From contig NC_083577.1 in assembly GCF_027579695.1 (NCBI RefSeq), positions 64,701,741 to 64,765,740 of the forward strand: a DNA stretch of 64,000 bases, read 5' to 3'. The translations under genes were made by a program, and so were the position numbers. The DNA is from Neoarius graeffei. Taxonomy: Eukaryota; Chordata; Actinopteri; Siluriformes; Ariidae. Shown piece after piece: positions 32,901-42,910 of this stretch (position 1 is the stretch's first letter; every line of letters starts with the position of its first letter). Under the pieces are notes generated by a model. It saw only the letters and a list, made by a program, of their open reading frames with translations. It was not told the DNA's origin and did no database searches.

Positions 32901-35900
32901 CTCCCAATTAGACAATCTGGAATAATCTCCCTCTCCCAATTAGACAATCTGGAATAATCTCCCTCTCCCAATTAGACAATCTGGAATAATCTCCCTCTCC
33001 CAATTAGACAATCTGGAATAATCTCCCTCTCCCAATTAGACAATCTGGAATAATCTCCCTCTCCCAATTAGACAATCTGGAATAATCTCCCTCTCCCAAT
33101 TAGACGATCTGGAATAATCTCCCTCTCCCAATTAGACGATCTGGAATAATCTCCCTCTCCAATTAGACGATCTGGAATAATCTCCCTCTCCCAATTAGAC
33201 AATCTGGAATAATCTCCCTCTCCCAATTAGACAATCTGGAATAATCTCCCTCTCCCAATTAGACAATCTGGAAGCTACTTTCTTTTTAAAGACCATGTTA
33301 GAATTCACTATCTTGAAAAATTAAAATCTGTTTTTGACCCCCAGTGCGTATGCTCCTGGAAAACCGCATGTCCATACTGCAGATCAACACATAGAATGAA
33401 CTGCTGCGCGTGAGTCGCGCTGTTTTGTTGTATTTTTTGTAGTGTAATATAATGGGGTTTTTTTTCTTCGTATTTTGTAAATGGGGCTTACCTTATGGGA
33501 CCTCGAGTCCGTTAGTTGGCCCCTCATCTATGCACATATTTAAGTTTTGTTAGTTATTTATTGTATGTCTCTGTCTCTTGTTTTTACTATTGTATTGTGT
33601 AAAGTGAGTAGATGAAATTCAATTTAAAAAAACGAATAAAATTGGAAGTCTGTGATTTGAATTCAGCAGCTTTTGGTCCACTAAACAAAAATAATTGGGC
33701 TTTGGGGAAAATTCTTTTTATGACCTACACTTGAAAAATCAATGAAAGCAGTCTATCTGGAAAAAAATGAAATTAATTAACTATCAAAATTTTCATTAAT
33801 TGCAGCCCAATTCCCTCTTTTTTTTTTTTTTAAATATGTGTCACCAGTTAATGTGAGTGTGAATGGCTGTCTGTGTCTATGTGTCAGCGCTGTGATGACC
33901 TGGCGGCTTGTCCAGGGTGTACCCCGCCTTTCGCCCGTAGTCAGCTGGGATAGGCTCCAGCTTGCCTGCGACCCTGTAGAACAGGATAAAGCAGCTAGAG
34001 ATAATGAGACAAATGTGTGTCAGGCTTTACCAGATGGTTAACTAGTCTAATCGGTCAATTTACTTGCTCAGCTTTCCTAAACAGTGCTCTTATCATTCAT
34101 ATAAACATGAAGATACACATCACGGTTCAGTTGTGAACAGTAACATTTGCTTTAAGTGACTGGCTCCTGAACACTAGGTCGATAAGCTCCTATTATTTCT
34201 GCCTTTTCACACAGCGTCCGTGTTATTCCAAATACACACACACAGCACAATGGCAGGGTGAGGTATTTCTTCACACAGTAGCAGAAATATCCTGTTGTTC
34301 TGCATATTGACACACTGTGTGGAACTATAATACGCTCAGGTGGTAAAATAGTGAGCATCAGCTTTCCACGCATTTAATTCTTGAGCATCTCAGACTCTGG
34401 TTTCATGCAGCAAATAAAGTAACTGCACTGACTGACTTACTGTGGTACACTCCATCCTCATTTATCCTTAAAAGAAAGGTGTAGGCACTTTGTGGATTCT
34501 TGTGGTTGATGTTTCTGAAGATGAACTGCAACTTCTCACCTAAACACACACACACACTATTTTTTACCCTTTTTGTTCAATCAGTAATAATAAGGCCAAA
34601 TAAAAAAAAATAGTGTGTTTCCGGTAACCCGACCGATCGAGAATTTCCAAGTCGAAATTGCCGACCATAAAGTTTTTATTCCAAATTTCCCTCGATGTTT
34701 TAGTGTAAGCGGCGTTAGTTTGTCATAATTTTTTGTTTCAACGCATTCAAGTTGTGAAAGAAACGATAAAAAGTAAAATGTTTCGCCACTTCTATCAGCC
34801 CTCCTGCATAAACATGGAAGCGCACTTGTATACTGAAGGAGGAAGGAAAACTGAGCCGAGCCGCCATTTTGAATCCTCATTCAAGGCTGTAATGCAAATT
34901 GCTTCCTCTTCAGTATACAAGTGCACTTCCATGGCAGGGAAAAACACTACATTTTGCCGCCTATGTAGTCCCCTATTTATACAAATAGGAGTCATTCAGG
35001 ATTCAGCCATGTTTTTGCTCGGCGTTTTTGCTCGACCCAAGTTCTACAGTAGGCTAGGCTAGGCCGTCTGCTTTTAATGGAAGTAGCCTAGCCTAGGACG
35101 TTATTTTCACGTTATTACATGAAAATATCATGAAATATCGCTTCCGTAGATCATAACTCGAACTCTCGCGATATTTTTTTATTCGTTTAAAGATTTAAAA
35201 CACTTATTTTATAATGATGTGTGGTATAAAGGATTCTGTGCCAAAATACTATTTTGTAAGATGTTTACTTGTGTTAATTTTTTCGAACAAAATAAAAAAA
35301 AAATTAAGGAAAAAAAAAAAAAAAAACTTTCCTACCTACCGACCTTATTTTAGTATTTCATGTTACCGGAAACACACTATTTTTTTTTTGGCCTAAATGA
35401 TACCATCAAAGTGAAACAGATTTGCATATCCGCCAAATAAGTAGAAAGTGAAAAGAATTTACCCTGGACTTTTCTGATCTCGAGGCTTAGTTGTTCCTGG
35501 AAGATCTCTTTGATTTTGTTCAAGTTCTTTAGTCGGTCCTTGTTGGCTTTATTTTGTGAGTGAATCACTTCAGTTAAGTGAAAAAAATAAAAAATAAAAA
35601 CACAAAAACATTGTGAGTAATGACTGACTAACACTGATCAGAGTGTGTAACATACAGAAGAGTGTGTGTGTACAGACTCCATACATTCTCTGTTCTTGGC
35701 CTGCTCTTGCTTCAGCTTCTCAATCTTCTGAATAAGGAGGTCTTTATGGCTTTCTTTGTCCTGGATCAATCCCAATATTTCTGGTTGTTCTCCATTTCTC
35801 TCCCTCAGGATCGAATTCTGACGTTTCAGCTCTTCAAATGGAAAAATAACATTTGTGAATTTTCATACCTTTCACTTAAACAGATTCCAGATTGAAACGC

Positions 35901-38900
35901 AAATGCTAACGTCAGCTCGTACCTTCTGTATAAGCCTGTATGGTCTCAAACATGGTCTCATCTTCCCGGCATTTTTTCGAGCATGTATCTACAGAATAAG
36001 AGATTCATGTTAGTGCGATTTAATGCCAAAATAACCTCTAGTTTGTATAATTACAGTGTTGCAGGGTAAAAGTCCTGCTGTCTGTCTCTTTATGGACACT
36101 TTAGCTAGTTCAAAAGGCAGAAACCTGCAGTCGCTATTACAAGGCAAAGAGAGTCGGAGCAAATTACTCCAGGCTTATTAAAGCTACAATTACTGCTGAC
36201 TACGTTTTGCATTGACTACAATGTCCTGCTTGAAACGCTGAAAGCTTTAAATGGTTTAGCTCCGGGGTATTGTGCAGATCTGAGAGCACTTCATACAGCT
36301 CAGCTGACTGAAGATGATTTTCTTACATCACTGCTAAATTTGGGAATAATGTCCCAGAGGATATTAGAATCTCTCCATAGCGGTTTCATTTGGCTTATTC
36401 ATACGATCTATTATCTACTAGACACTTTTCATGATTTGTATCAAATTTTGTATCTTCATATTAAAATCACTAATTGGATGTTCGTTCATGTTTTATCATG
36501 AATACTTTCATCTTTTATTCATGTTGTACTAATGCATTTTCAAGGTGGGGTACATCCTGGACAGTATATCACAGGGCTAACACAGAGGGCCATTCGTACG
36601 CACAGCTATGGGTAATTTAGAGTAGCCAGTTGGTCTAATCCACGTGTCTTTAGAGTGTGGGAGGAAACCGGAAGAAACCCATGCAAACTCCATACAGGAA
36701 GGTCCCAGTCGAGAGGCAGGTTCAAACCCGAAACCTGCTTGCTGTGAGGCGACAGTGCTAACTACTGTACCGCTGTGCCACCCTGCTGTACTCAAGTTAC
36801 AGGACACAAAACAACAAAGTATATTAGTACGGTGTTGTTCTACCAAAAGCCACCAGAACAGCTTCACTGCACGCTGGCACAGATTCTCCAAGTCTCTACT
36901 ACAGCACTGGAGGAATGAATAATCAGTTTCCAAACGATTTCCTCAATTAGTGTTTTGATGACGAGAGCATCATTTCTCAGTCTCCAATAGGTGTTTACTT
37001 GGGTTAGCGCTGTCGCCTCACAGCAAGAAGGTTCTGGGTTCGAGCCCAGCGGCCCATGGGGGCCTTTCTGTGTGGAGTTTGTATGTTCTCGCCGTGTCTG
37101 TGTGGGTTTCCTCCACACTCCTAAGACATGCAGTTAGGGTAACTGGCTACTCTAAATTGTCCATTGATTAATTGTCAAGCTTGGAGAGGGATGGGTGGGT
37201 TCCGCCATGTTTAAATGCCCTAGACACCAATGATGAACTGTTAAAATATCAGTGGTGCCCTCACAGCCCTTGCTAGTTATGGGACGAAGAAGGCGGCCAT
37301 AGGGCAATTCCACGGGTAACTGACGCAACATTCAGAGAGTTTAAAATTAAACTGTGTGGCTGTTATAGAAAGAGCAAACTCAGACAAATGTATGATGAAT
37401 TAAAGCCCAAAGGCCATCTTGGACAACACAGAGGTTTTCCCTGGATATAAATCATTTATTTCGTGGCATGCAGATAACACTGGTAACTGACGCAACTTGG
37501 TGAATTCGCCAACTGTGAACACACAAGTACAAACGCCAATTTCTGTGAAACTTGTTGCAATTTTCTTAACATTTTTTCCAACTTTGCTTTTAACATGCCA
37601 TAGTATACAATGAAAGAAATAAACTATGAAAAATGTTTAGAATTGACACTTGAGATCATGGAATGTACAGTAACTGACGCAACATTCTTAGTAACTGACG
37701 CAACGCTTTCCAAATTTACATATGATTTGATGTACAGAGAGAGATGAAATGTGGTAATTTTCTCTTTCTTAGTCATAATCAGTGAACAAAGCTACTTGTT
37801 AGATCTAAAAGGCCCCAAAGCTGTGATAATTACTCAATGGAATCTTTTTTTTTTTTCATGGAAACGTAAAGAATAAGGGCCATTTGATATAAAACACAGT
37901 TTAACTTACCTGGTGAGGACTTTTGACAGCAGTTTGAGTGCTTCTTTGTGTCTGTTAGTTTTGGGTTTAAAGTATGTGCTTGGATCTGCCAATTTCAAAA
38001 TGGCCGCCAGTCATGTGACATGAGTTCAGCACAAAAATATTGACTGCGGTGAATGAACCAATCATTATTAATAATAACCCAATCAAATTTAACACCATGT
38101 ATACAAAATGAATTTTCACCCCTTGGGTTGACCATCGGGCAGCACGGTGGTATAGTGGTTAGCACTGTCGCCTCACAGCAAGAAGGTCCTGGGTTCGAGC
38201 CCAGTGCCCGACGAGGGCCTTTCTGTGTGGGGTTTGCATGTTGTCTGCGTGGGTTTCTTCCAGGTTCTCCGGTTTCCCCTACAGTCCAAAGACATGCAGG
38301 TTAGGCTAATTGGTGGCTCTAAATTGACCGTAGGTGTGAATGTGAGTGTGAATGGTTGTCTCTATGTGTCAGTCCTGTGATGACCTGGCGACTTGTCCAG
38401 GGTGTACCCCACCTCTCGTCGATAGTCAGCTGGGAAAGGCTCCAGCTTGCCTGCGACCCTGTAGAACAGGATAAAGCGGCTAGAGATAATGGATGGATTG
38501 ACCATTTCGACGTACAACCCCAATTCCAAAAAAGTTGGGACAAAGTACAAATTGTAAATAAAAACGGAATGCAATGATGTGGAAGTTTCAAAATTCCATA
38601 TTTTATTCAGAATAGAACATAGATGACATATCAAATGTTTAAACTGAGAAAATGTATCATTTAAAGAGAACAATTAGGTGATTTTAAATTTCATGACAAC
38701 AACACATCTCAAAAAAGTTGGGACAAGGCCATGTTTACCACTGTGAGACATCCCCTTTTCTCTTTACAACAGTCTGTAAACGTCTGGGGACTGAGGAGAC
38801 AAGTTGCTCAAGTTTAGGGATAGGAATGTTAACCCATTCTTGTCTAATGTAGGATTCTAGTTGCTCAACTGTCTTAGGTCTTTTTTGTCGTATCTTCCGT

Positions 38901-40316
38901 TTTATGATGCGCCAAATGTTTTCTATGGGTGAAAGATCTGGACTGCAGGCTGGCCAGTTCAGTACCCGGACCCTTCTTCTACGCAGCCATGATGCTGTAA
39001 TTGATGCAGTATGTGGTTTGGCATTGTCATGTTGGAAAATGCAAGGTCTTCCCTGAAAGAGACGTCGTCTGGATGGGAGCATATGTTGCTCGAGAACCTG
39101 GATATACCTTTCAGCATTGATGGTGTCTTTCCAGATGTGTAAGCTGCCCATGCCACACGCACTAATGCAACCCCATACCATCAGAGATGCAGGCTTCTGA
39201 ACTGAGTGCTGATAACAACTTGGGTCGTCCTTCTCCTCTTTAGTCCGAATGACACGGCGTCCCTGATTTCCATAAAGAACTTCAAATTTTGATTCATCTG
39301 ACCACAGAACAGTTTTCCAGTTTGCCACAGTCCATTTTAAATGAGCCTTGGCCCAGAGAAGACATCTGCGCTTCTGGATCACGTTTAGATACGGCTTCTT
39401 CTTTGAACTATAGGGTTTTAGCTGGCAACGGCGGATGGCACGGTGAATTGTGTTCACAGATAATGTTCTCTGGAAATATTCCTGAGCCCATTTTGTGATT
39501 TCCAATACAGAAGCATGCCTGGATGTGATGCAGTGCCGTCTAAGGGCCCGAAGATCACGGGCACCCAGTATGGTTTTCCGGCCTTGACCCTTACGCACAG
39601 AGATTCTTCCAGATTCTCTGAATCTTTTGATGATATTATGCACTGTAGATGATGATATGTTCAAACTCTTTGCAAGTTTACACTGTCGAACTCCTTTCTG
39701 ATATTGCTCCACTATTTGTCGGCGCAGAATTAGGGGGATTGGTGATCCTCTTCCCATCTTTACTTCTGAGAGCCGCCGCCACTCCAAGATGCTCTTTTTA
39801 TACCCAGTCATGTTAATGACCTATTGCCAATTGACCTAATGAGTTGCAATTTGGTCCTCCAGCTGTTTCTTTTTTGTACCTTTAACTTTTCCAGCCTCTT
39901 ATTGTCCCTGTCCCAACTTTTTTGAGATGTGTTGCTGTCGTGAAATTTCAAATGAGCCAATATTTGGGATGAAATTTCAAAATGTCTCACTTTCGACATT
40001 TGATATGTTGTCTATGTTCTATTGTGAATACAATATCAGTTTTTGAGATTTGTAAATTATTGCATTCCGTTTTTATTTACAATTTGTACTTTGTCCCAAC
40101 TTTTTTGGAATCGGGCTTGTAGATGTACTGCATAGAAGAGTTCAGACTCGCTGTCTTACCCAAAACAGACTTCATGTACTGTTTGTGCGCCTGGCAGAAC
40201 TCCACTGTCGCCTCATTCAGCACTTCACCCATCGCCTGGGACAACAGTTTAGTCCTGATTTCCTCCAGCCTGCTACTGAACTTCTCCCCGACATCAAGAT
40301 CTTTGATCGATGCCAT
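29971..40316 (-). CDS. spc25: SPC25, kinetochore NDC80-complex subunit
   Basis: Six coding exons on the minus strand, in order: 40316-40160, 35988-35923, 35831-35685, 35567-35463, 34539-34441, 30107-29971. All have AG/GT borders and join in frame to about 236 aa (human 224). The start is MASIKDLDVGEKF, and a bare acceptor 6 bp upstream implies a separate 5' UTR exon. Residues about 50-140 are a coiled coil (LIQKIEKLKQEQAKN). The C-terminal globular RWD-type domain has LSLEIRKVQG, GEKLQFIFRNINHKNPQSAY and LQETNNLSAFLANVRREF, closely matching human GLEIRKIYGEKLQFIFTNID and NNFSAFLANVRKAF. SPC25 pairs with SPC24 to anchor the NDC80 complex to inner kinetochore proteins. Its introns hold many elements, none disturbing an exon. 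Confidence 0.95.
30130..30790. other. spc25 intron 5, no feature recognised
   Basis: AT-rich with a T run near 30370. The 115-aa plus-strand frame from 30626 shows no domain and runs into element A. Confidence 0.5.
30800..31606 (-). mobile_element. Element A: DNA element with four copies of an internal word
   Basis: Inverted ends gggcaattcca (30801) and tggaattgctcc (to about 31605), with a possible 3-bp ACT target repeat. The word TCACATCCATAACG occurs at 31191, 31213 and 31402, with a near copy at 31582. No ORF. Its layout mirrors element B. Confidence 0.55.
31610..31760. repeat. Degenerate ctatacagtggtacaata repeats
   Basis: Three to four irregular direct and inverted copies of a unit of about 40 bp. 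Self-complementary; likely a small satellite grown at the end of element A. Confidence 0.6.
31765..31905 (+). repeat. 3' end of a LINE or SINE with ctaagt tail
   Basis: Ends cttcggggataaataaagtt followed by ctaagtctctaagtctaagt, a tandem tail typical of non-LTR elements. The body is too short to name. Confidence 0.5.
32045..32200 (+). repeat. Tc1-type MITE end fragment
   Basis: gtctgtgcaaaagtcttagg then attttgttataggtttttat. Same family as 40960-41065 and similar in its end to 43871-44237. Confidence 0.55.
32400..33645 (+). mobile_element. LINE 3' fragment with internal minisatellite
   Basis: Frame with LLECRDLCFFFKCLNKL, RTRSASTNLNLKPMRFRTSL, SYFNRIVPIWNNLPLPIRQS, the C-terminal thumb region of a CR1/L2-type RT. 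It resumes after the repeat array as NLEATFFLKTMLEFT. The 3' UTR runs to an aatttaaaaaaacgaataaa end near 33645. Confidence 0.7.
32661..33267 (+). repeat. 32-bp minisatellite, about 19 units
   Basis: The unit tctggaataatctccctctc plus ccaattagacaa is repeated about 19 times with only aca/acg variation and one unit a base short. It begins and ends at caatctgga, a word the LINE coding sequence contains twice 32 bp apart. Confidence 0.95.
33837..34010 (+). repeat. SINE-A fragment
   Basis: Only the last part of the family (gtgagtgtgaatggctgtct to gctagagataatgag), with an internal deletion at its left. Confidence 0.8.
34592..35395. mobile_element. MITE with 33-bp inverted ends in spc25 intron 4
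   Basis: Ends aggccaaataaaaaaaaata then gtgtgtttccggtaac, and the complement at 35360-35393. A second inner inverted pair, acttgtatactgaaggagga (about 34823) and its complement (about 34903), brackets a ccgccattttgaatcc segment. No credible ORF. Confidence 0.75.
36080..36540 (+). repeat. L2 reverse transcriptase relic
   Basis: One frame retains [20 protein letters not shown], matching the [19 protein letters not shown] of the L2 at the window start. The rest is decayed. Confidence 0.6.
36544..36785 (-). repeat. Diverged SINE-A copy
   Basis: Head end gctgtgaggcgacagtgct is clear. The body lacks several segments and the tail is lost, so it is an older copy. Confidence 0.7.
36997..37170 (+). 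repeat. SINE-A, head half only
   Basis: Runs from gttagcgctgtcgcctcaca to the ctctaaattgtcc region, then stops. Confidence 0.75.
37301..38080 (+). mobile_element. Element B: second four-word DNA element
   Basis: Left end gggcaattccacg, as in element A. The word GTAACTGACGCAAC is exact at 37316, 37483, 37670 and 37691. The right end was not found and is placed loosely. No ORF. Confidence 0.5.
38135..38497 (+). repeat. SINE-A, full length
   Basis: 8-bp duplication ttgaccat at 38127-38134 and 38498-38505. The tail is a single ggatgga. It lies 18 bp from the Tc1 copy at 38515. Confidence 0.9.
38515..40119 (-). mobile_element. Tc1 element copy 1, full length (Tzf28-like)
   Basis: 1605 bp bordered by TA (38513-38514 and 40120-40121). 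Outer inverted ends of about 70 bp (caaccccaattccaaaaaag then ttgggacaaagtacaaat) are nearly identical, and an imperfect repeat continues to about 200 bp. Copies at 45680-47279 and 54189-55507 share the same ends. It sits in spc25 intron 1, 40 bp from exon 1. The family name is my recollection of zebrafish Tzf28 and is unsure. Confidence 0.92.
38735..39811 (-). CDS. Tc1 transposase, intact, DD34E
   Basis: 358 codons. The second Met (MGRGSPIPL, codon 19, at 39757) gives the usual 340 aa and is the likelier start. Paired helix-turn-helix DNA-binding part: QIVEQYQKGVRQCKLAKSLN and STVHNIIKRFRESG, then an AT-hook-like RKGQGRKT. Catalytic triad: D in LWSDESKFEV, D in FQHDNAKPHT, E in LSPIENIW, with exactly 34 residues between the last two. 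No stop or frame change. About 96 percent identical in protein to the copy at 45988. Cuts and pastes the element at TA sites; may still be functional. Confidence 0.93.
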   Translation of the reverse strand: MTGYKKSILEWRRLSEVKMGRGSPIPLILRRQIVEQYQKGVRQCKLAKSLNISSSTVHNIIKRFRESGRISVRKGQGRKTILGARDLRALRRHCITSRHASVLEITKWAQEYFQRTLSVNTIHRAIRRCQLKPYSSKKKPYLNVIQKRRCLLWAKAHLKWTVANWKTVLWSDESKFEVLYGNQGRRVIRTKEEKDDPSCYQHSVQKPASLMVWGCISACGMGSLHIWKDTINAERYIQVLEQHMLPSRRRLFQGRPCIFQHDNAKPHTASITASWLRRRRVRVLNWPACSPDLSPIENIWRIIKRKIRQKRPKTVEQLESYIRQEWVNIPIPKLEQLVSSVPRRLQTVVKRKGDVSQW

Positions 40317-40900
40317 TTAGACCTGGACAGAATAGAAATTTAACACCTGGATTAGCTACAAGATTTCTCCAACAACACTATCAAAAGTTTTTCATACCCG
40401 AATTCCGACAAGTCCCGCCCTCTGTGCTAGGATTGGTTTGTTCTTCATACAAACAGACAATGGATTGTCTGAGCTTGACTCTCTAACCAATCCGAGCGCA
40501 GAGGCAGGATGCAACTAGCCAATCACAGCGTAGAACATTGACTGGCCTACGTATACGGATGGGAAAGAAAAGAAAAAAAAACTAACGGAAAAGCTACATG
40601 GCTAACTTAGCTAGATAACGAACGAAAAGATCAAACAGTGCAACTCGAACATTTTCCCCAAGACAGGAAGCCAATATGGTTACACATGTAATTGTTAAAC
40701 GATTTTAAGTCCAGTTAAGGTCTGAAAGATGCAAAATTTCGCACCCGTTTACAATCCAAACCGCTTCTGATTTCAAAAAGAGGCGCGCGGAATGCAACGC
40801 AATCAGGAAGTGACGTCATGTTAGGTATGTGAAGAAGTGTTTATAATAGTACAAATATTATAAGACTGTGTTCGCACTCGCTAAGAGTTTGTAAAATAAT
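40317..40900 (-). promoter_or_regulatory. spc25 5' region and probable promoter
   Basis: Unique sequence upstream of spc25. It contains CCAAT words (about 40485, 40519, 40671), a TTCAAA word (40772-40777, complement of the cell-cycle CHR TTTGAA), a GGCGCGCGG word next to it, and a perfect palindromic CRE TGACGTCA (40811-40818). CCAAT plus CHR is typical of G2/M genes, which suits a kinetochore gene. The transcription start and 5' UTR exon cannot be placed. Confidence 0.4.
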
Positions 40901-40904
40901 AACA

Positions 40905-40933
40905 ATAATAATAATAATTATTATTATTATTAA
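40905..40933. repeat. (AAT)n/(ATT)n palindromic microsatellite
   Basis: aataataataataattatta and onward. Self-complementary. Confidence 0.85.
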
Positions 40934-40959
40934 CAATTACACAGTTATTTACAATTATT

Positions 40960-41065
40960 TATTCGTTTTTGTACTGACTCGATATAGTCGAAGTCATATA
41001 AAAATCTATAACAAAATTTGTACTAAAAATAGCGTGACTAAGACTTCTGCACAGTAATGTAGACG
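40960..41065 (-). repeat. Tc1-type MITE end fragment
   Basis: Complement of the 32045-32200 family (attactgtgcagaagtcttag). Confidence 0.5.
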
Positions 41066-41219
41066 TTGATTGATTATTGGTATAATGGCAGAAACCTGCC
41101 ATAATAGCAGTCTCAGCTCCAACACGCTGCTGCCACCTAGAGGCGTTACTCTATCATTACACGCTATAATAAAACTGCACTTTATTGGGGGGGTTTGTAT
41201 GCTGTGTACTCTATAATCT

Positions 41220-41580
41220 CATCTCATCTCTTTATCTCTAGCCGCTTTATCCTGTTCTACAGGGTCGCAGGCAAGCTGGAGCCTATCCCAGCTGACTACG
41301 GGCGAAAGGCGGGGTACACCCTGGACAAGTCGCCAGGTCATCACAGGGCTGACACATAGACACAGACAACCATTCACACCTACGGTCAATTTAGAGTCAC
41401 CAGTTAACCTAACCTGCATGTCTTTGGACTGTGGGGGAAACCGGAGCACCCGGAGGAAACCCACGCGGACACGGGGAGAACATGCAAACTCCACACAGAA
41501 AGGCCCTCGTTGGCCACAGGGCTCGAACCCGGACCTTCTTGCTGTGAGGTGACAGCACTAACCACTACACCACCGTGCCG
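41220..41580 (-). repeat. SINE-A, full length
   Basis: ctcatctcatctc tail. Flanked by a short tataat repeat. First of a run of five. Confidence 0.88.
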
Positions 41581-41602
41581 AATATAATTGCAGAAAATGA
41601 CA

Positions 41603-41954
41603 TCCATCCATTATCTGTAGCCGCTTATCCTGTCCTACAGGGTCACAGGCAAGCTGGAGCCTATCCTAGCTGACTCTGGGAAAGAGGCGGGGTACACCCT
41701 GGACAAGTCCATCCATCCATGTAGGTCATCGCAGGGCTGACACACAAACAAACAACCATTCACACCTATGGTCAATTTAGAGCCACCAATTAACCTAACC
41801 TGCATGTCTTTGGACTGTGGGGGAAACTAGAGCACCCAGAGGAAACACACGCAGAGAACATACAAACTCCACACAGAAAGTCCCTCGCCAGCCGTTGCGC
41901 TTGAACCCAGGACCTTCTTGCTGTGAGGCAACAGTGCTAACCACTACACCACCG
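41603..41954 (-). repeat. SINE-A, ATGG-tail type, diverged
   Basis: 13-bp duplication gcagaaaatgaca on both sides (about 41590-41602 and 41955-41967). A tccatccatccatg insertion lies after ggacaag. Confidence 0.85.
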
Positions 41955-41967
41955 CAGAAAATGACAT

Positions 41968-42320
41968 CCATCCATCCATTATCTGTAGCCACTTATCCTG
42001 TTCAATAGGATTGCAGGCAAGCTGGAGCCTATCCCAGCTGACTATGGGCAAGAGGCAGGGTACACCCTGGATAAGTCGACAGGTCATCACAGGCTGACAC
42101 AGAGACAATCAACCATTCACACTCACATTCACACCCAGGGTCAATTTAGAGCCACCAATTAGCCTAACCTGCATGTCTTTGGACTGTGGGGGAAACCCAC
42201 ACAGACACAGGGAGAACATGCAAACTCCACACAGAAACGCCCTCGACAGCCGCTGGGCTCGAACCTAGAACCTTCGTGCTGTGAGGCAACAGTGCTAACC
42301 ACTACACCACCGTGCCGCCC
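41968..42320 (-). repeat. SINE-A, ATGG-tail type
   Basis: Starts at the same gcagaaaatgaca word that closes the preceding copy. A part of the head-side body (cggagcacccggagg) is missing. Confidence 0.85.
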
Positions 42321-42417
42321 ACCATATTTTGTGACTTCTACTTTATATAGATGGCCATGTTAGTTGTTTACACCATGATGTTTTCTTGCATGCAAACGAG
42401 ACCTGAAATAGCAAAGA

Positions 42418-42786
42418 TTCATCCATCCATCCACCCATTATCTGTAGCCACTTATCCTGTTCAACAGAGTCGCAGGCAAGCTGGAGCCTATCCTAGCTGT
42501 CTATGGGCGCGAGGTGGGGTACACCCTGGACAAGTTGCCAGGTCATTGCAGGGCTGACACATACAACCATTCACACTCACACCTACGGCCAATTTAGAGC
42601 CACCAATTAGCCTAACCTGCATGTCTTTGGACTGTCGGGGAAACCGGAGAACCCGGAGGAAACCCACACAGACACGGGGAGAACATGCAAACTCCACACA
42701 GAAAGGCCCCTGCTAGCTGCTGGGCTCAAACCCAGGACCTTCTTGCTGTGAGGCAACAGCACTAACCACTACACCACCATGCCGCC
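42418..42786 (-). repeat. SINE-A, ATGG-tail type
   Basis: Tail atccatccatccacccatta. Right flank is cagaaaatgacat, the same word found beside the two preceding copies. Confidence 0.85.
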
Positions 42787-42910
42787 CCAGAAAATGACAT
42801 ATACAGTAAAATTAATATGACGTGTGCAGTAAACCTTACCCTGAAACCCCTGTAGTATACACACCCTATGCCTCTTCACCATGCTAGGATTGATGTTTGC
42901 ATTACAGTGT

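Noticed and set aside
32661-33267. Regular 32-bp repeats as a CRISPR array
   Set aside because: The units abut with no spacers, and the host is a vertebrate. It is a minisatellite.
34152-34373. 73-aa minus-strand frame as the last spc25 exon
   Set aside because: It lacks the conserved NN(F/L)SAFLANVR segment, which is found at 30107-29971 with correct phase.
34733-35062. 109-aa frame in spc25 intron 4
   Set aside because: Inside a MITE; it shares mirror-image peptide parts with the opposite-strand frame because of the inner inverted repeat.
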